64,000 nucleotides of DNA from positions 186,001-250,000 of the forward strand of contig NZ_JBGCCH010000005.1 in assembly GCF_041261205.1 (NCBI RefSeq), written 5' to 3'. Origin of the DNA: Catenulispora sp. MAP5-51. GTDB taxonomy: Bacteria > Actinomycetota > Actinomycetes > Streptomycetales > Catenulisporaceae. How positions within the stretch are numbered: the stretch's first letter is position 1; every line of letters starts with the position of its first letter. Position numbers and translations under genes: made by a program. The notes below the pieces were generated by a model. The model made no database searches and had not been told where the DNA came from. It saw only the letters and a program-made list of their open reading frames with translations. Positions 53,403 through 62,342 of the stretch are shown piece after piece.

Positions 53403-53930
53403 ATGCTCCGTTCCAGGTGGGCGCCGGTTTTAGCGTGCCTGATCGCGCTTTCGGCGACAGCGTGTCAGTCCACTGCTTCGAGCTCGGGGGCAGCGCAGGC
53501 ACAGGCTCAAGCCCAGGTGGGTGCTTCGCAGAGCACGAGTGCGGCGGCCCCGGCGAGTACCGCGCCGCCGACCACGGCACCCTCGACCACAGCACCCTCG
53601 ACCACGGCCGCGCCGCCCGCGGCGCCGCCGAGCACAACGGCCGCCAAGCCGACGCCGTCAGTGCGCAGCGTCCCGACCACGACCGCCCCGGCCGCGCCGC
53701 CGTCCTCGCACCCTGCCACCACGAAGGCTCCGGCGGCCGCTCCCACGTCCTCGGCAGCCGCCACCTGCATGCACCACGCGACCATCGACGAGGGCACGGC
53801 CCGCTGCGGTGCGGGAGAGTCCCACCCGAGCGGCGCCGGAGCCCTGTGTCATGACGGCACCTACAGCTACAGCACGTCCCCGGACGGCACGTGCTCGCGC
53901 CACAAAGGCGTAGCCGTCTGGTACTACTGA
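53403..53930 (+). CDS. Lipoprotein with C-terminal DUF3761 domain
   Basis: 175 residues. Signal peptide with a lipobox L-S-A-T-A-C (Cys21). A Thr/Pro/Ala-rich stalk (about 45-120) spaces a small Cys-containing domain with C-H-D-G-T-Y-S-Y-S and G-T-C-S-R-H-K-G-V-A-V-W-Y, as in DUF3761. It is extracellular and membrane-anchored. The start ATG 53403 has GGGAGGGAA. Function of DUF3761 is not established. Confidence 0.8.
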   Translation: MLRSRWAPVLACLIALSATACQSTASSSGAAQAQAQAQVGASQSTSAAAPASTAPPTTAPSTTAPSTTAAPPAAPPSTTAAKPTPSVRSVPTTTAPAAPPSSHPATTKAPAAAPTSSAAATCMHHATIDEGTARCGAGESHPSGAGALCHDGTYSYSTSPDGTCSRHKGVAVWYY

Positions 53931-53959
53931 CCTGCGTTTTTCCTGACCTGCGGCAGCAC

Positions 53960-54718
53960 CTACGGCAGCGCCGCGACGATCTCCGCGATCGAGCGCCGCT
54001 TGCCGGTGTAGAACGGCACTTCCTCCCGGACGTGCCGCCGCGTCTCCGAGCCGCGCAGGTGCCGCATCAGGTCCACGATGCGGTCCAGCGCGTCGGCCTC
54101 GAAGGCCAGGATCCACTCGTAGTCGCCGAGCGCGAACGAAGGCACCGTGTTGGCCCGCACGTCCGGGTACTCCCGGGACATCATCCCGTGCTCGGCCAGC
54201 AGCCGGCGGCGCTCGGCGTCCTCCAGCAGGTACCACTCGTAACCGCGCACGAAGGGGTAGACCGCGATGTAGCCGCGCGGCGTCTCGTCGGCGACGAACG
54301 CCGGAACGTGGCTCTTGTTGAACTCGGCCGGACGGTGCAGCGCCATCTGCGACCACACCGGCTCGGTCAGGCGGCCGAAGGCGGTGCGGCGGAAGCGCTG
54401 GTAGGCGTCCTGCAGCGCGTCGGAGGTCTCGGCGTGCAGCCAGAACATGAAGTCCGCGTCGTGCCGGAAGCCGCCCACGTCGTAGCTGCCGCGCACCACC
54501 ACGTCGTCCTTGGCCAGCGCCTCGAACAGGGTCTCCACCTCGGCGGCCATGTCGGCGCGGGCGTCGTCGGAGGCCGGCAGGTCCTGGCGGACCTTGAAGA
54601 CGCTCCACAGCGCGTAGCGGGTGACCTCGTTCAGCTCCACAGCGCGCTTGCCGATGCGGACGTTGCTGACCACGCCGGCCGGGCGCTCGTCCTGGTTTTC
54701 GTTACCGCTGTCGCTCAT
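53960..54718 (-). CDS. hemQ: Coproheme decarboxylase (HemQ, chlorite-dismutase-like)
   Basis: 252 residues. Family landmarks [22 protein letters not shown] with the redox Tyr, the A-E-H-G His near the haem, and D-Y-E-W-I-L-A-F-E. In gram-positive bacteria HemQ decarboxylates coproheme to haem b, the last step of the coproporphyrin route. ATG 54718 has AAGGAAG. It follows hemY and hemE on the same strand, so the window encodes three consecutive steps (ferrochelatase not seen). Confidence 0.93.
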   Translation of the reverse strand: MSDSGNENQDERPAGVVSNVRIGKRAVELNEVTRYALWSVFKVRQDLPASDDARADMAAEVETLFEALAKDDVVVRGSYDVGGFRHDADFMFWLHAETSDALQDAYQRFRRTAFGRLTEPVWSQMALHRPAEFNKSHVPAFVADETPRGYIAVYPFVRGYEWYLLEDAERRRLLAEHGMMSREYPDVRANTVPSFALGDYEWILAFEADALDRIVDLMRHLRGSETRRHVREEVPFYTGKRRSIAEIVAALP

Positions 54719-54762
54719 GTTGTCTTTCTTCCTTATGGGTGTACTCGGTTGTGCGCCCGGCG

Positions 54763-56229
54763 CTATGCGGGCCCGGCACTGATTTCGCGGGCCGCCCGCA
54801 GCGCCGAGGCGACGCAGGCCGCGATCCCGACGCCGTCGTAGGCCGCGCCGCAGACCGCCAGGCCCGGCTGTGCGGCCACCGCCGAACGGATCCGCTCCAC
54901 GCGCGCCACATGGCCGACCGCGTACTGCGGAAGCCCTCCGCCCCAGCGCTGGACGTGCCAGTCGACGGGCTCGCCGAGGGCGTCCGGCGCGCCGAGCGCG
55001 GTCCGCAGATCGGCCAGCGCCGTCGCGGCCAGATCGGCGTCCTCGCGCTGCAGGTCCTCGGTCTCGCGGTGCCGGCCGACGGAGGCGCGGACCACCGTCT
55101 TGCCGGACTCGGCGAGCCAGGACCACTTCACGCTGGAGAACGTCGAAGCCTTGATGTACCGGCCGTCGGCCGGCGGGACGAGGAAGCCGCTGCCGGCGGG
55201 CAGCGCGGCGTCGTCGAACACGAAGGTCGCCAGCGCGACCGAGGCGTATTCGATCCCTGAGAGTTCCGCTGCGGCGGCCGGTGCCGCGTCCTTCAGCAGC
55301 CGCGCGGCCGGAGCGCCCGGGACCGCCACGATGACGGCGTCGAATGCGTGCGCGGTCGGCGCGGGCACCGGGCCCGACACCAGGCGCCAGCCGTCGGCGG
55401 TGCGAGTCAGTTCCCTGACCATCGTCTCGCGCCGGATCGTGACCCCGGCGCTTTCGCAGGACTGGGCCAGAGCCGCCGGGAACCGTCCCACGCCGCCGCG
55501 CACTCCGGCGAACACCGGCTTCGGATTGGCCGCCGCGGACTGCGCCGCGAGGATCTTCGACACCGCCTCGTCCAGCGGCTCGCCGGATTCATAGGCGGGA
55601 ACCAGCGCGGGAATCGCGGCGCGCAACGAGAGCTCGTCGGCGTGGCCCGCGTAGACCCCGCCGAGCAGCGGCTCGACCAGCCGGTCCACGACCTCTCGGC
55701 CGAACGTCTCGGCCACGTACGCGCCGACGGCCATGTCGTCGGTCTCGGCCTGGGTCCGCAGCACCGAGCGCGACGGCAGCGCCGGCCCGGCCTCGGCCCG
55801 CTTGAGCCCGGCCGCCGACAGCAGACCGGCCAGGACGCCCGGATCCCCGGGGACGCCCATCAGGTGCCCCTTGGGCATCGGCACCAGCTCGCCCCGGCTC
55901 CACACCGACGCCGAAGCCGTGGCCGGATACACGATGTCCTCGGCCAGTCCCACGGCCCGGGCCAGATCCACCGCCTCGGGCCGCCGGTTCAGGATCGACT
56001 CGGCGCCGAGGTCCACCTGGACGCCGCCGACCTCGCCGACCGCGAGCTTGCCGCCGAGCCGGGGCGAGCCCTCGAAGACGGTGACGGCCGCGTCCGGCAG
56101 CGCCTGCTTCAGATACCAGGCCGCGGCCAGGCCCGAGACGCCGCCGCCGATCACGGCGACCGAACCCGGTCCCGCACCGGACCCGGCGCCCGAATATGAA
56201 CCCTGAGACGACGTCTGCTCCGATGCCAT
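54763..56229 (-). CDS. hemY: Coproporphyrinogen/protoporphyrinogen oxidase
   Basis: 488 residues, FAD-dependent. The dinucleotide motif [12 protein letters not shown] is near residue 25, then [10 protein letters not shown], and a C-terminal [13 protein letters not shown]. It oxidises coproporphyrinogen III (the gram-positive CgoX activity). ATG 56229 has AGGGGG upstream; GTG 56253 is an alternative. It lies between hemE and hemQ in one operon. Confidence 0.92.
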   Translation of the reverse strand: MASEQTSSQGSYSGAGSGAGPGSVAVIGGGVSGLAAAWYLKQALPDAAVTVFEGSPRLGGKLAVGEVGGVQVDLGAESILNRRPEAVDLARAVGLAEDIVYPATASASVWSRGELVPMPKGHLMGVPGDPGVLAGLLSAAGLKRAEAGPALPSRSVLRTQAETDDMAVGAYVAETFGREVVDRLVEPLLGGVYAGHADELSLRAAIPALVPAYESGEPLDEAVSKILAAQSAAANPKPVFAGVRGGVGRFPAALAQSCESAGVTIRRETMVRELTRTADGWRLVSGPVPAPTAHAFDAVIVAVPGAPAARLLKDAAPAAAAELSGIEYASVALATFVFDDAALPAGSGFLVPPADGRYIKASTFSSVKWSWLAESGKTVVRASVGRHRETEDLQREDADLAATALADLRTALGAPDALGEPVDWHVQRWGGGLPQYAVGHVARVERIRSAVAAQPGLAVCGAAYDGVGIAACVASALRAAREISAGPA

Positions 56230-56280
56230 CGCAGCCCCCTGTGTCGTGCCCACCGCCGTGGTCCCTTCCGTAGCGCGCTG

Positions 56281-57459
56281 CTACCGCGCCGACGCCTCGT
56301 GCACCAGCTCGACCACCCTGGCCAGCCGGTCCGGGTCCATGTCCGGCGTCACGCCGTGGCCCAGGTTGAAGATGTGCCCCGGGGTCCGCGCGCCCTCGGC
56401 GAGGATCTCGCGCACCCGGGTCTCGATCACCGGCCACGGCGCGAACATCACCGACGGGTCCAGGTTGCCCTGCACCGCGTAGTCCGGTCCGACGCGGCGC
56501 GAGGCCTCGTCCAGCGGCACCCGCCAGTCCACGCCGATCACGTCCGCGCCGGCGCCGGCCATCAGCGGCAGCAACTCGCCGGTGCCGACGCCGAAGTGGA
56601 TGCGCGGCACGCCCAGGTCGGCCACCGCCGCCAGGACCTTCGCGCTGTGCGGCATGACGCAGCGCTCGTAGTCCCGCGGCGACAGCGCGCCGGCCCAGGA
56701 GTCGAACAGCTGCACCACGCTCGCGCCGGCCTCGATCTGCACCCGCAGGAAGGCGGCGGTCACGTCGGCCAGGCGGTCCATCAGCGCGGCGAACAGCTCC
56801 GGCTCGCCGAGCATCATCGCCTTGGTCTTCTCGTGGTTCTTCGACGGCCCGCCCTCGATGAGGTAGCTGGCCACCGTGAACGGGGCGCCGCCGAAGCCGA
56901 TCAGCGGGGTCGTGCCGAGCTCGCCGACCAGCTGGCCGACCGCCTCGGTCACGAACGCGAAGTCCGCGGCCGGGTCCAGCGGACGGATCTGGTCCAGGCC
57001 GGAGTGGTCGCGGACCGGGTTCGCGAACACCGGGCCGACGTTCGGGACGATCTCCACGTCCACGCCGATCGCCTTGAGCGGTACCACGATGTCGCTGAAG
57101 AAGATGGCCGCGTCGGTGTTGTAGCGGCGCACCGGCTGCAGGGTGATCTCGGTGACCAGGTCCGGCCGCAGGCAGGACTCCAGCATCGGGATGCCCTCGC
57201 GGATCTTCTTGTACTCCGGCAGCGAGCGGCCGGCCATGCGCATGAACCACACCGGGGTGTGGCCGACCGGCTCCCGGCGCGCGGCGCGCACGAGGTCGCT
57301 GTCCCGGGCCGGGCCGCGGCGCGCGTCCGTCGAGCCGGCCGACCCGCTGCGCGGGCCGGGTACCTCGCCGGGCTGGCCGGCGGCCGACGGGCCCAGGTCT
57401 GCCGCGGGGTTCAGGCGCTCGGGCCCTCGTGACAAGTCATGGGTCACGCTGTCGTGCAC
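56281..57459 (-). CDS. hemE: Uroporphyrinogen decarboxylase
   Basis: 392 residues. Signature [15 protein letters not shown] at about 70, [18 protein letters not shown] and F-N-L-G-H-G-V. It converts uroporphyrinogen III to coproporphyrinogen III. GTG 57459 with AGGAG eight bases upstream is chosen; this leaves ~65 residues before the conserved start, longer than usual, with Gly/Pro-rich composition. A shorter start inside is possible. Confidence 0.93.
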   Translation of the reverse strand: MHDSVTHDLSRGPERLNPAADLGPSAAGQPGEVPGPRSGSAGSTDARRGPARDSDLVRAARREPVGHTPVWFMRMAGRSLPEYKKIREGIPMLESCLRPDLVTEITLQPVRRYNTDAAIFFSDIVVPLKAIGVDVEIVPNVGPVFANPVRDHSGLDQIRPLDPAADFAFVTEAVGQLVGELGTTPLIGFGGAPFTVASYLIEGGPSKNHEKTKAMMLGEPELFAALMDRLADVTAAFLRVQIEAGASVVQLFDSWAGALSPRDYERCVMPHSAKVLAAVADLGVPRIHFGVGTGELLPLMAGAGADVIGVDWRVPLDEASRRVGPDYAVQGNLDPSVMFAPWPVIETRVREILAEGARTPGHIFNLGHGVTPDMDPDRLARVVELVHEASAR

Positions 57460-57801
57460 GGCATCGCTCCTGTCGTCGGTCACCTTTCGATGGTCCCACG
57501 TCCACTGGGGTGATCGATGCCGGGGTCTTGCTGTTGTGGGCGGTTCCCGACGGGATGTCGGGCTGGTGTCGGCATGGGTTTCGGCATGGTCCTCGGCATT
57601 GGTGTTGGCATGGGCGTCGGCAGGGCTGTCGGCGTCGGCGGCGTCCGGCGTTGCCGGGTCGCGGTTCCGGCGTGCTCTCGCCGCGGAACCGGCGCGCCTT
57701 GTCGTGAAGTGGATCACCACTGAATACCATCGCCGCCTTGCGGCGTCCCGTGCCAGCGCGCCTCCCGTCGGGCCCGCGGCGCGGCGGCGTACGCTTCACC
57801 C
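57460..57801. other. Divergent hemE / DUF3000 promoter region with degenerate repeats
   Basis: 342 bp. The middle part (about 57560-57660) is made of degenerate GTCGGC/GGCATGG-type hexamers. The hemE frame stays open leftward to 57720 through this tract, coding repetitive A-D-A-H-A-N-T-like residues, but I read it as non-coding because a good start lies at 57459. No clear promoter elements. Confidence 0.45.
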
Positions 57802-58404
57802 ATGGCACCCAGCCGCGCGGACGACCCGCGGGAGTTCGCGGAGGCCGTCGCCGCCCTGACGGCGTCGCCCCTTCCGGCCGCGATCGAGCTCGACGCGCTG
57901 CCCTCCCCGGTGAACCTCGCCCCCTTCGCGCACGCCGTCGGCGGCGCCGTGGTCGGTACCGACCAGGCCGGCGCCGAGGAGGACCTGGCCAGCGGCCGCC
58001 TGGTGCTGCTGCACCGCCCCGGCGGCTTCGAGGAGTGGCGCGGCGCGTGGCGCTTCGTGGTGCTGGTCGAGGCGGACCTGGAGGCGGAGATCGCCGAGGA
58101 CCCGCTGCTGGCCGAGGTCGCCTGGTCCTGGCTGCTGGACGCGCTGGCCGAGCACGGCGCGCCGTTCACCGCCGAGGGCGGCACGGTCTCCCGCTCGTCC
58201 TCGCGCGGCTTCGGCGGCCTGGCCGGCCGGCCGGCCACCACGGCGGTGGAGGTCCGCGCGTCCTGGACGCCGGTCCCCGGGCCCGAGGGCATCGACTTCG
58301 GCGCGCACCTTCAGGCGTGGTGCGCTCTGATGATGATGTGCGCGGGTCTGCCGCCGGAGTACGAGGGCGTGGCGAACCTGCCGCCGGCCGGCTCGCGCCG
58401 GTGA
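57802..58404 (+). CDS. DUF3000-family protein
   Basis: 200 residues. Landmarks P-A-P/L-P-A-A-I-E-L near 25, G-R-L-V-L-L-H-R-P-G-G, W-R-F-V-V-L-V-E-A-D-L, W-S-W-L-L-D-A-L, and V-E-V-R-A-S-W-T-P. A conserved actinobacterial protein of unknown function that usually sits next to hemE and the RNase D gene, as here. No enzyme motif is visible. Confidence 0.85.
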   Translation: MAPSRADDPREFAEAVAALTASPLPAAIELDALPSPVNLAPFAHAVGGAVVGTDQAGAEEDLASGRLVLLHRPGGFEEWRGAWRFVVLVEADLEAEIAEDPLLAEVAWSWLLDALAEHGAPFTAEGGTVSRSSSRGFGGLAGRPATTAVEVRASWTPVPGPEGIDFGAHLQAWCALMMMCAGLPPEYEGVANLPPAGSRR

Positions 58405-58877
58405 CTCTGCTTGATGCGGTGAGGCGACGCTTGATGCGGTGAGGCGACTCCGGCCCCACCGTTGGCTTCGAACACTTCTGCTACTTCAGCGCCGCCGGAC
58501 GCTCCGATCTCATTGCGTTACGCCGGGGTCACCTGATCGGCGCAGCCGGTTCCACCGGACGGCGCAGCCCTCGACACCTTCGGTCCGTCGCGCCCCATCG
58601 GTCGCGGAACTGCACGTCCGACGCTTGCGGACCAGATCTGTCACGCTGCGTAGCGACATCGAGCCCTGCGTGACCATCCTTCTCTGAAGCCGATATCACC
58701 GCAGGTCAGGGCGCATTTTCGGATAATCATATGCCCGACACCGTCCCGTTCTGTGAACTTGCGAGCATTAGCCCTAAAGGTGCCTGCTTGATCTGCCGAT
58801 GACCTGAATGGACCGATCCGCTACCGGCGGACGCGGCGCCTGAGCACAAGCTCGCAGCACCCCCAGGAGGAGGTTCG
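58405..58877. other. Intergenic region before the LuxR-type regulator
   Basis: 473 bp. It opens with an exact 20-bp tandem duplication (58409-58448). An 82-codon open frame inside (58439-58687) is Arg/Ser-rich without ribosome site and is not credible. The part from 58690 to 58877 is less GC-rich and is the likely promoter of the regulator. Confidence 0.5.
58409..58448. repeat. Exact 20-bp tandem duplication
   Basis: GCTTGATGCGGTGAGGCGAC occurs twice back to back, five bases after the DUF3000 stop. Confidence 0.85.
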
Positions 58878-59576
58878 GTGTCGGTACTCGTCGACAACAC
58901 CGCCAACCTGATCGCATACCGGCCGGCGCGCCTGACCGCGATGGTCGTCGTGGCCGACCCCCGCGTACGCCAGTCGGTGACCCGGCACCTGTGGGCGCTC
59001 GGCGTCCGCGACGTGCTCGAGGCGCAGACCGCCGCCGAGGCGCGGAGCCGGATGTCCGCCACCCGCGATCTGGCCGTCGTGGACATCCACCTGCCAGACG
59101 GCTCGGGACTACAACTACTGGCCGAGATGCGGGCCGCGGGCTGGGCCGGCGGCCTGGCCGTGTCGGCCGCCGACGACGCCGGCGCGGTCCGGGCCGCCCT
59201 GGCCTCCGGCGTACGCGGCTTCGTCATCACCGGAGCGCGCCCGGTCGCCGCCGGCCGCCCGGGGCTGACCGGCGTGCACGCCGCCAGCGCCAACCGGGTC
59301 CGCCCGGCCGGCGGCCTGCCACCGGGCGCGGCCGCCCTGGCCGGGGCCAACGGCGCCGCGCAGGCCGCGCACGCGGGCTGCCGCGACCTGTCGGCCCGCG
59401 AGATCGAGGTGCTGCGGCTGGTCGCCGACGGCCGCTCGAACAAGGCCATCGGACAGGCGATGGGCCTGTCGGCGCTCACCGTGAAGAGCCACCTGGCGCG
59501 CATCGCCCGCAAGCTGGGCACGGGCGATCGGGCCGGCATGGTCGCGGTCGCGCTGCGCGGCGGGACCATTCACTGA
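58878..59576 (+). CDS. LuxR/NarL-type response regulator with atypical receiver
   Basis: 232 residues. The receiver has the acceptor-position Asp69 (V-V-D-I-H-L-P) but only A-D in the acidic pocket (26-27) and T-G where the invariant Lys is expected, so classic phosphorylation is doubtful. A long Ala/Gly linker leads to a LuxR helix-turn-helix (L-S-A-R-E-I-E-V-L, S-N-K-A-I-G, T-V-K-S-H-L-A-R-I). GTG 58878 has AGGAGGAGG. No kinase is adjacent. A regulator occupies this position in Streptomyces too. Confidence 0.85.
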   Translation: MSVLVDNTANLIAYRPARLTAMVVVADPRVRQSVTRHLWALGVRDVLEAQTAAEARSRMSATRDLAVVDIHLPDGSGLQLLAEMRAAGWAGGLAVSAADDAGAVRAALASGVRGFVITGARPVAAGRPGLTGVHAASANRVRPAGGLPPGAAALAGANGAAQAAHAGCRDLSAREIEVLRLVADGRSNKAIGQAMGLSALTVKSHLARIARKLGTGDRAGMVAVALRGGTIH

Positions 59577-59598
59577 CGGCGGTCGTTACTGTAAGGGC

Positions 59599-60930
59599 GT
59601 GACGAGTTCCAGTACGCCGGGCGGACCGGCGAGCCCCGAGCCGCTCCCGCCGGCCGCCGACGCTCCGCTCGGCCTGGTCCCGCTGCTGGAACCGCGTGAA
59701 GGCCTGCCGCCGGTCACGGACACCGCGGCGGCGCTGGCCGCCGCCGTCGAGGCGCTGGCGGCCGGCACCGGCCCGGTCGCCGTGGACGCCGAGCGGGCCA
59801 GCGGCTACAAGTACAGCCAGCGCGCCTACCTGGTCCAGATACGCCGCCAGGGCGCCGGCACGTTCCTCATCGACCCGATCGCCTGCCCGGACCTGTCGGC
59901 CCTGGCCGGCGACGGCCCGGCCCTGGCCGGCGCCGAATGGGTGCTGCACGCCGCCTCCCAGGACCTGGCCTGCCTGGCCGAGGTCGGCATGCGCCCGCCG
60001 GCCCGCCGCGCCGACGGCACCGGCGGGCTGTTCGACACCGAGCTCGGCGCCCGCCTCGGCGGCCACGAGCGCGTGGGCCTGGGCCCGCTGGTCGCCGAGG
60101 TGCTGAAGCTGGAGCTGGAGAAGGGCCACTCGGCCTCGGACTGGTCCACCCGGCCGCTGCCGGAGGCCTGGCTGCGCTACGCGGCCCTGGACGTCGAGGT
60201 CCTGGTCGAGGTCCGCGACATCATCGAGGACGAGCTGCGCGGCGCGGGCAAGCTGGACTGGGCCCGCCAGGAGTTCGACGCCGTCGCCAGCGCCCCGCCG
60301 CCCAAGCCCCGCGCCGAACCCTGGCGCCGCACCTCCGGCCTGCACAAGGTTCGCCGCCCCCGCCAGCTCGCGGTGGTCCGGGCCTTGTGGGAGGCCCGCG
60401 ACGAGCTGGCCCGCCGCCGCGACATGACGCCCACCCGGGTCCTGCCCGACCAGGCGATCATCGACTCGGCCCTGTCCCTGCCCGGCACCGCGCCCCAGAT
60501 GCGCGCCATCCCGGGATTCAGCGGCCGCATGCGCTCCGGCGACGTCCCGCGCTACTTCGAGGCCCTGACGAAGGCCCGCCAGCTGAAGGACGCCGAACTG
60601 CCCAAGCCCGGCGCCGCCCCCAGCGACGGCCCGCCCCCGGTGCGCGCCTGGGCGGACAAGGACCCGGTCGCCGCCGAACGGCTGACCGCGGCCCGCGAGG
60701 CCGTCGGCACCCTGGCCGCGGAGCACTCGCTGCCGGTGGAGAACATGCTGGCGCCGGACTCGCTGCGCCGCCTGTGCTGGACCCCGCCGACGCCGGCCCC
60801 GAGCGACGAACAGGTGGCGGCCTTCCTGAGCGCGGCCGGCGCCCGGCCGTGGCAGGTGGCGCTGACGTCGAAGACGATCGGCGAGGCGCTGCGGGAGGTG
60901 GCCGGGCGGGAGCGGGTCGCGGGGGAGTAG
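59599..60930 (+). CDS. rnd: Ribonuclease D-like 3'-5' exonuclease with HRDC domain
   Basis: 443 residues. DEDD exonuclease motifs: V-A-V-D-A-E (about 60), A-A-S-Q-D-L (about 120), and R-Y-A-A-L-D (about 195). An HRDC domain follows (about 255-330) with L-A-V-V-R-A-L-W-E-A-R-D and P-D-Q-A-I-I. It trims tRNA and other RNA 3' ends. GTG 59599 lies six bases after TACTGT (59587-59592), so it may be leaderless. Confidence 0.92.
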   Translation: MTSSSTPGGPASPEPLPPAADAPLGLVPLLEPREGLPPVTDTAAALAAAVEALAAGTGPVAVDAERASGYKYSQRAYLVQIRRQGAGTFLIDPIACPDLSALAGDGPALAGAEWVLHAASQDLACLAEVGMRPPARRADGTGGLFDTELGARLGGHERVGLGPLVAEVLKLELEKGHSASDWSTRPLPEAWLRYAALDVEVLVEVRDIIEDELRGAGKLDWARQEFDAVASAPPPKPRAEPWRRTSGLHKVRRPRQLAVVRALWEARDELARRRDMTPTRVLPDQAIIDSALSLPGTAPQMRAIPGFSGRMRSGDVPRYFEALTKARQLKDAELPKPGAAPSDGPPPVRAWADKDPVAAERLTAAREAVGTLAAEHSLPVENMLAPDSLRRLCWTPPTPAPSDEQVAAFLSAAGARPWQVALTSKTIGEALREVAGRERVAGE

Positions 60931-60955
60931 GCGCAGGGGAGCAGGGCGTCAGGCC

Positions 60956-61354
60956 TCAGTCCTTCGGCGCATTCGTGGTGTCGTAGGACTCCCGGTGCTT
61001 CTCGATGGTCTCGGCGTTGTCCGCGGCCCAGTTCACCAGCTCCAGCACCGGCACCAGCAGGCTGTGCCCCAACTCTGTGAGCTCGTACTCCACCCGCGGC
61101 GGCACCTCGGCGTAGACCGTCCGCGAGATCAGCCCGTCGCGCTCCAACTGCCGCAGGTTCAGCGTCAGCATCCGCTGGGAGATCCCGCCGATCGACGCCT
61201 GCAAAGCGCCGAACCGCTTGGGTCCCCGGTTCAGGCTCCCGATGATCATCAGGCTCCACTTGTCGCCGATCCGGTCCAGCACTCCGCGCACGAAGCGCCC
61301 CTCCGGCCCGGCCTCCTGGCACGCCACCGGCGGTTCCAACCGTGTTCCGGTCAT
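60956..61354 (-). CDS. HxlR-family transcriptional regulator
   Basis: 132 residues. Winged helix with the HxlR pattern: F-V-R-G-V-L-D-R-I-G-D-K-W-S-L-M-I-I-G, I-S-Q-R-M-L-T-L-N-L-R-Q-L-E-R-D-G-L, V-P-P-R-V-E-Y-E-L-T. One Cys near the N-terminus (V-A-C-Q-E-A) could be redox-active. ATG 61354 has GGGAGCAGGG. It is divergent from an azoreductase gene and probably regulates it, as HxlR proteins commonly do for quinone and electrophile detoxification. Confidence 0.87.
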   Translation of the reverse strand: MTGTRLEPPVACQEAGPEGRFVRGVLDRIGDKWSLMIIGSLNRGPKRFGALQASIGGISQRMLTLNLRQLERDGLISRTVYAEVPPRVEYELTELGHSLLVPVLELVNWAADNAETIEKHRESYDTTNAPKD

Positions 61355-61491
61355 CTGCCCTGCTCCCGTTCCTTGCTGGACGGTCACATCCATGTGCCTG
61401 GCCGCACTTCGATGTGCCTTTTGTAGAGCGCTCAACAATCACCCATCATAAGCCACGTACGAAAGGTAACCATCAAGCTTAGGGAGTTTCC

Positions 61492-62163
61492 GTGGCCACG
61501 CTGCTGCACATCGACGCCTCTCTGTTCCCCGGCGAGGCCAGCGCCTCCCGGACCGTCACCGCCGCCTTCGCCGACGCCTGGCGCCAGGCGCACCCGGACG
61601 GCACCGTCGTCCACCGCGACCTCGCCGCCGACCCGCTGCCGCACATCGACGCGGTGACCGTCTCCGCGGCCTTCTCCGACCCGGCCACCCACACCGAGGC
61701 CCAGGCCGCCGCGCACGCCGCCCGCCTGGCCCTGATCGAGGAGGCCGAGGCCGCCGACGCGATCGTCATCGGCGCCCCCATGTACAACTTCGGGCTCGCC
61801 TCCTCGCTGAAGGCGTGGATCGACCAGATCATCCTGATGGGCCGGACCTCCGGCAGCCCGGAGGCGCAGTCGCTGGCCGGCAAGCCGGTCGTGATCGTGG
61901 CCTCCCGCGGCGGCTCCTACGAGCCGGGCACGCCGCGCGAGGAGATGGAGTTCGTGAAGAACTACCTCGCCGGAGTCCTGTCCGCGCACCTGGGCATCAC
62001 GCCGGAGTTCATCACCATCCAGCTCACCCTGGCGCCGACCGTCCCGGCGATGGCCGACCTGATCCCGCTGGCCGAGCAGTCGCGGGCCGAGGCGCTGGAG
62101 CAGGCCGACGCGAAGGCGCGTGAGCTGGCCGCGCGGCTGTCGGGGGACCCGGTCGCGGTCTGA
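61492..62163 (+). CDS. azoR: FMN-dependent NADH-azoreductase / quinone reductase
   Basis: 223 residues, flavodoxin-like fold. Landmarks L-L-H-I-D-A-S, S-A-S-R-T-V-T, A-P-M-Y-N-F-G-L-A-S-S-L-K-A-W-I-D (FMN site) and A-S-R-G-G-S-Y. It reduces quinones or azo compounds with NADH. GTG 61492 has AGGGAG. The 137-bp space to the divergent HxlR gene should contain the operator. Confidence 0.88.
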   Translation: MATLLHIDASLFPGEASASRTVTAAFADAWRQAHPDGTVVHRDLAADPLPHIDAVTVSAAFSDPATHTEAQAAAHAARLALIEEAEAADAIVIGAPMYNFGLASSLKAWIDQIILMGRTSGSPEAQSLAGKPVVIVASRGGSYEPGTPREEMEFVKNYLAGVLSAHLGITPEFITIQLTLAPTVPAMADLIPLAEQSRAEALEQADAKARELAARLSGDPVAV

Positions 62164-62185
62164 GGCGACTCTGCAAGAACGACGG

Positions 62186-62224
62186 CGGGTGCGGCCCTGT
62201 CCAAGCGGGCCGCACCCGTCTTTT
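62186..62224 (+). terminator. Intrinsic terminator after azoR
   Basis: CGGGTGCGGCCC (62186-62197) pairs perfectly with GGGCCGCACCCG (62207-62218) and is followed by TCTTTT. Confidence 0.85.
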
Positions 62225-62291
62225 GCTCGCTCTGCCCCACTTTCATTCCCCGTGACCGCAGTCACCTCCCCCCGCGCTCGCCGAACCTTGT

Positions 62292-62303
62292 TACTCGTGA
62301 GTA
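62292..62303. promoter_or_regulatory. Palindromic operator before the thiolase gene
   Basis: TACTC-GT-GAGTA is a perfect 5-bp inverted repeat with a 2-bp centre, 39-50 bp before the thiolase start. Similar sites are typical of TetR-type fatty-acid degradation repressors; no such repressor is in this stretch. Confidence 0.5.
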
Positions 62304-62342
62304 GCATGGTCGCAGAACCGTTCCGTGTGGAGGAGAGCCAAC

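Noticed and set aside
58439-58687. 82-residue frame in the gap before the LuxR regulator
   Set aside because: Arg/Ser-rich, no ribosome site, composition unlike neighbouring genes.
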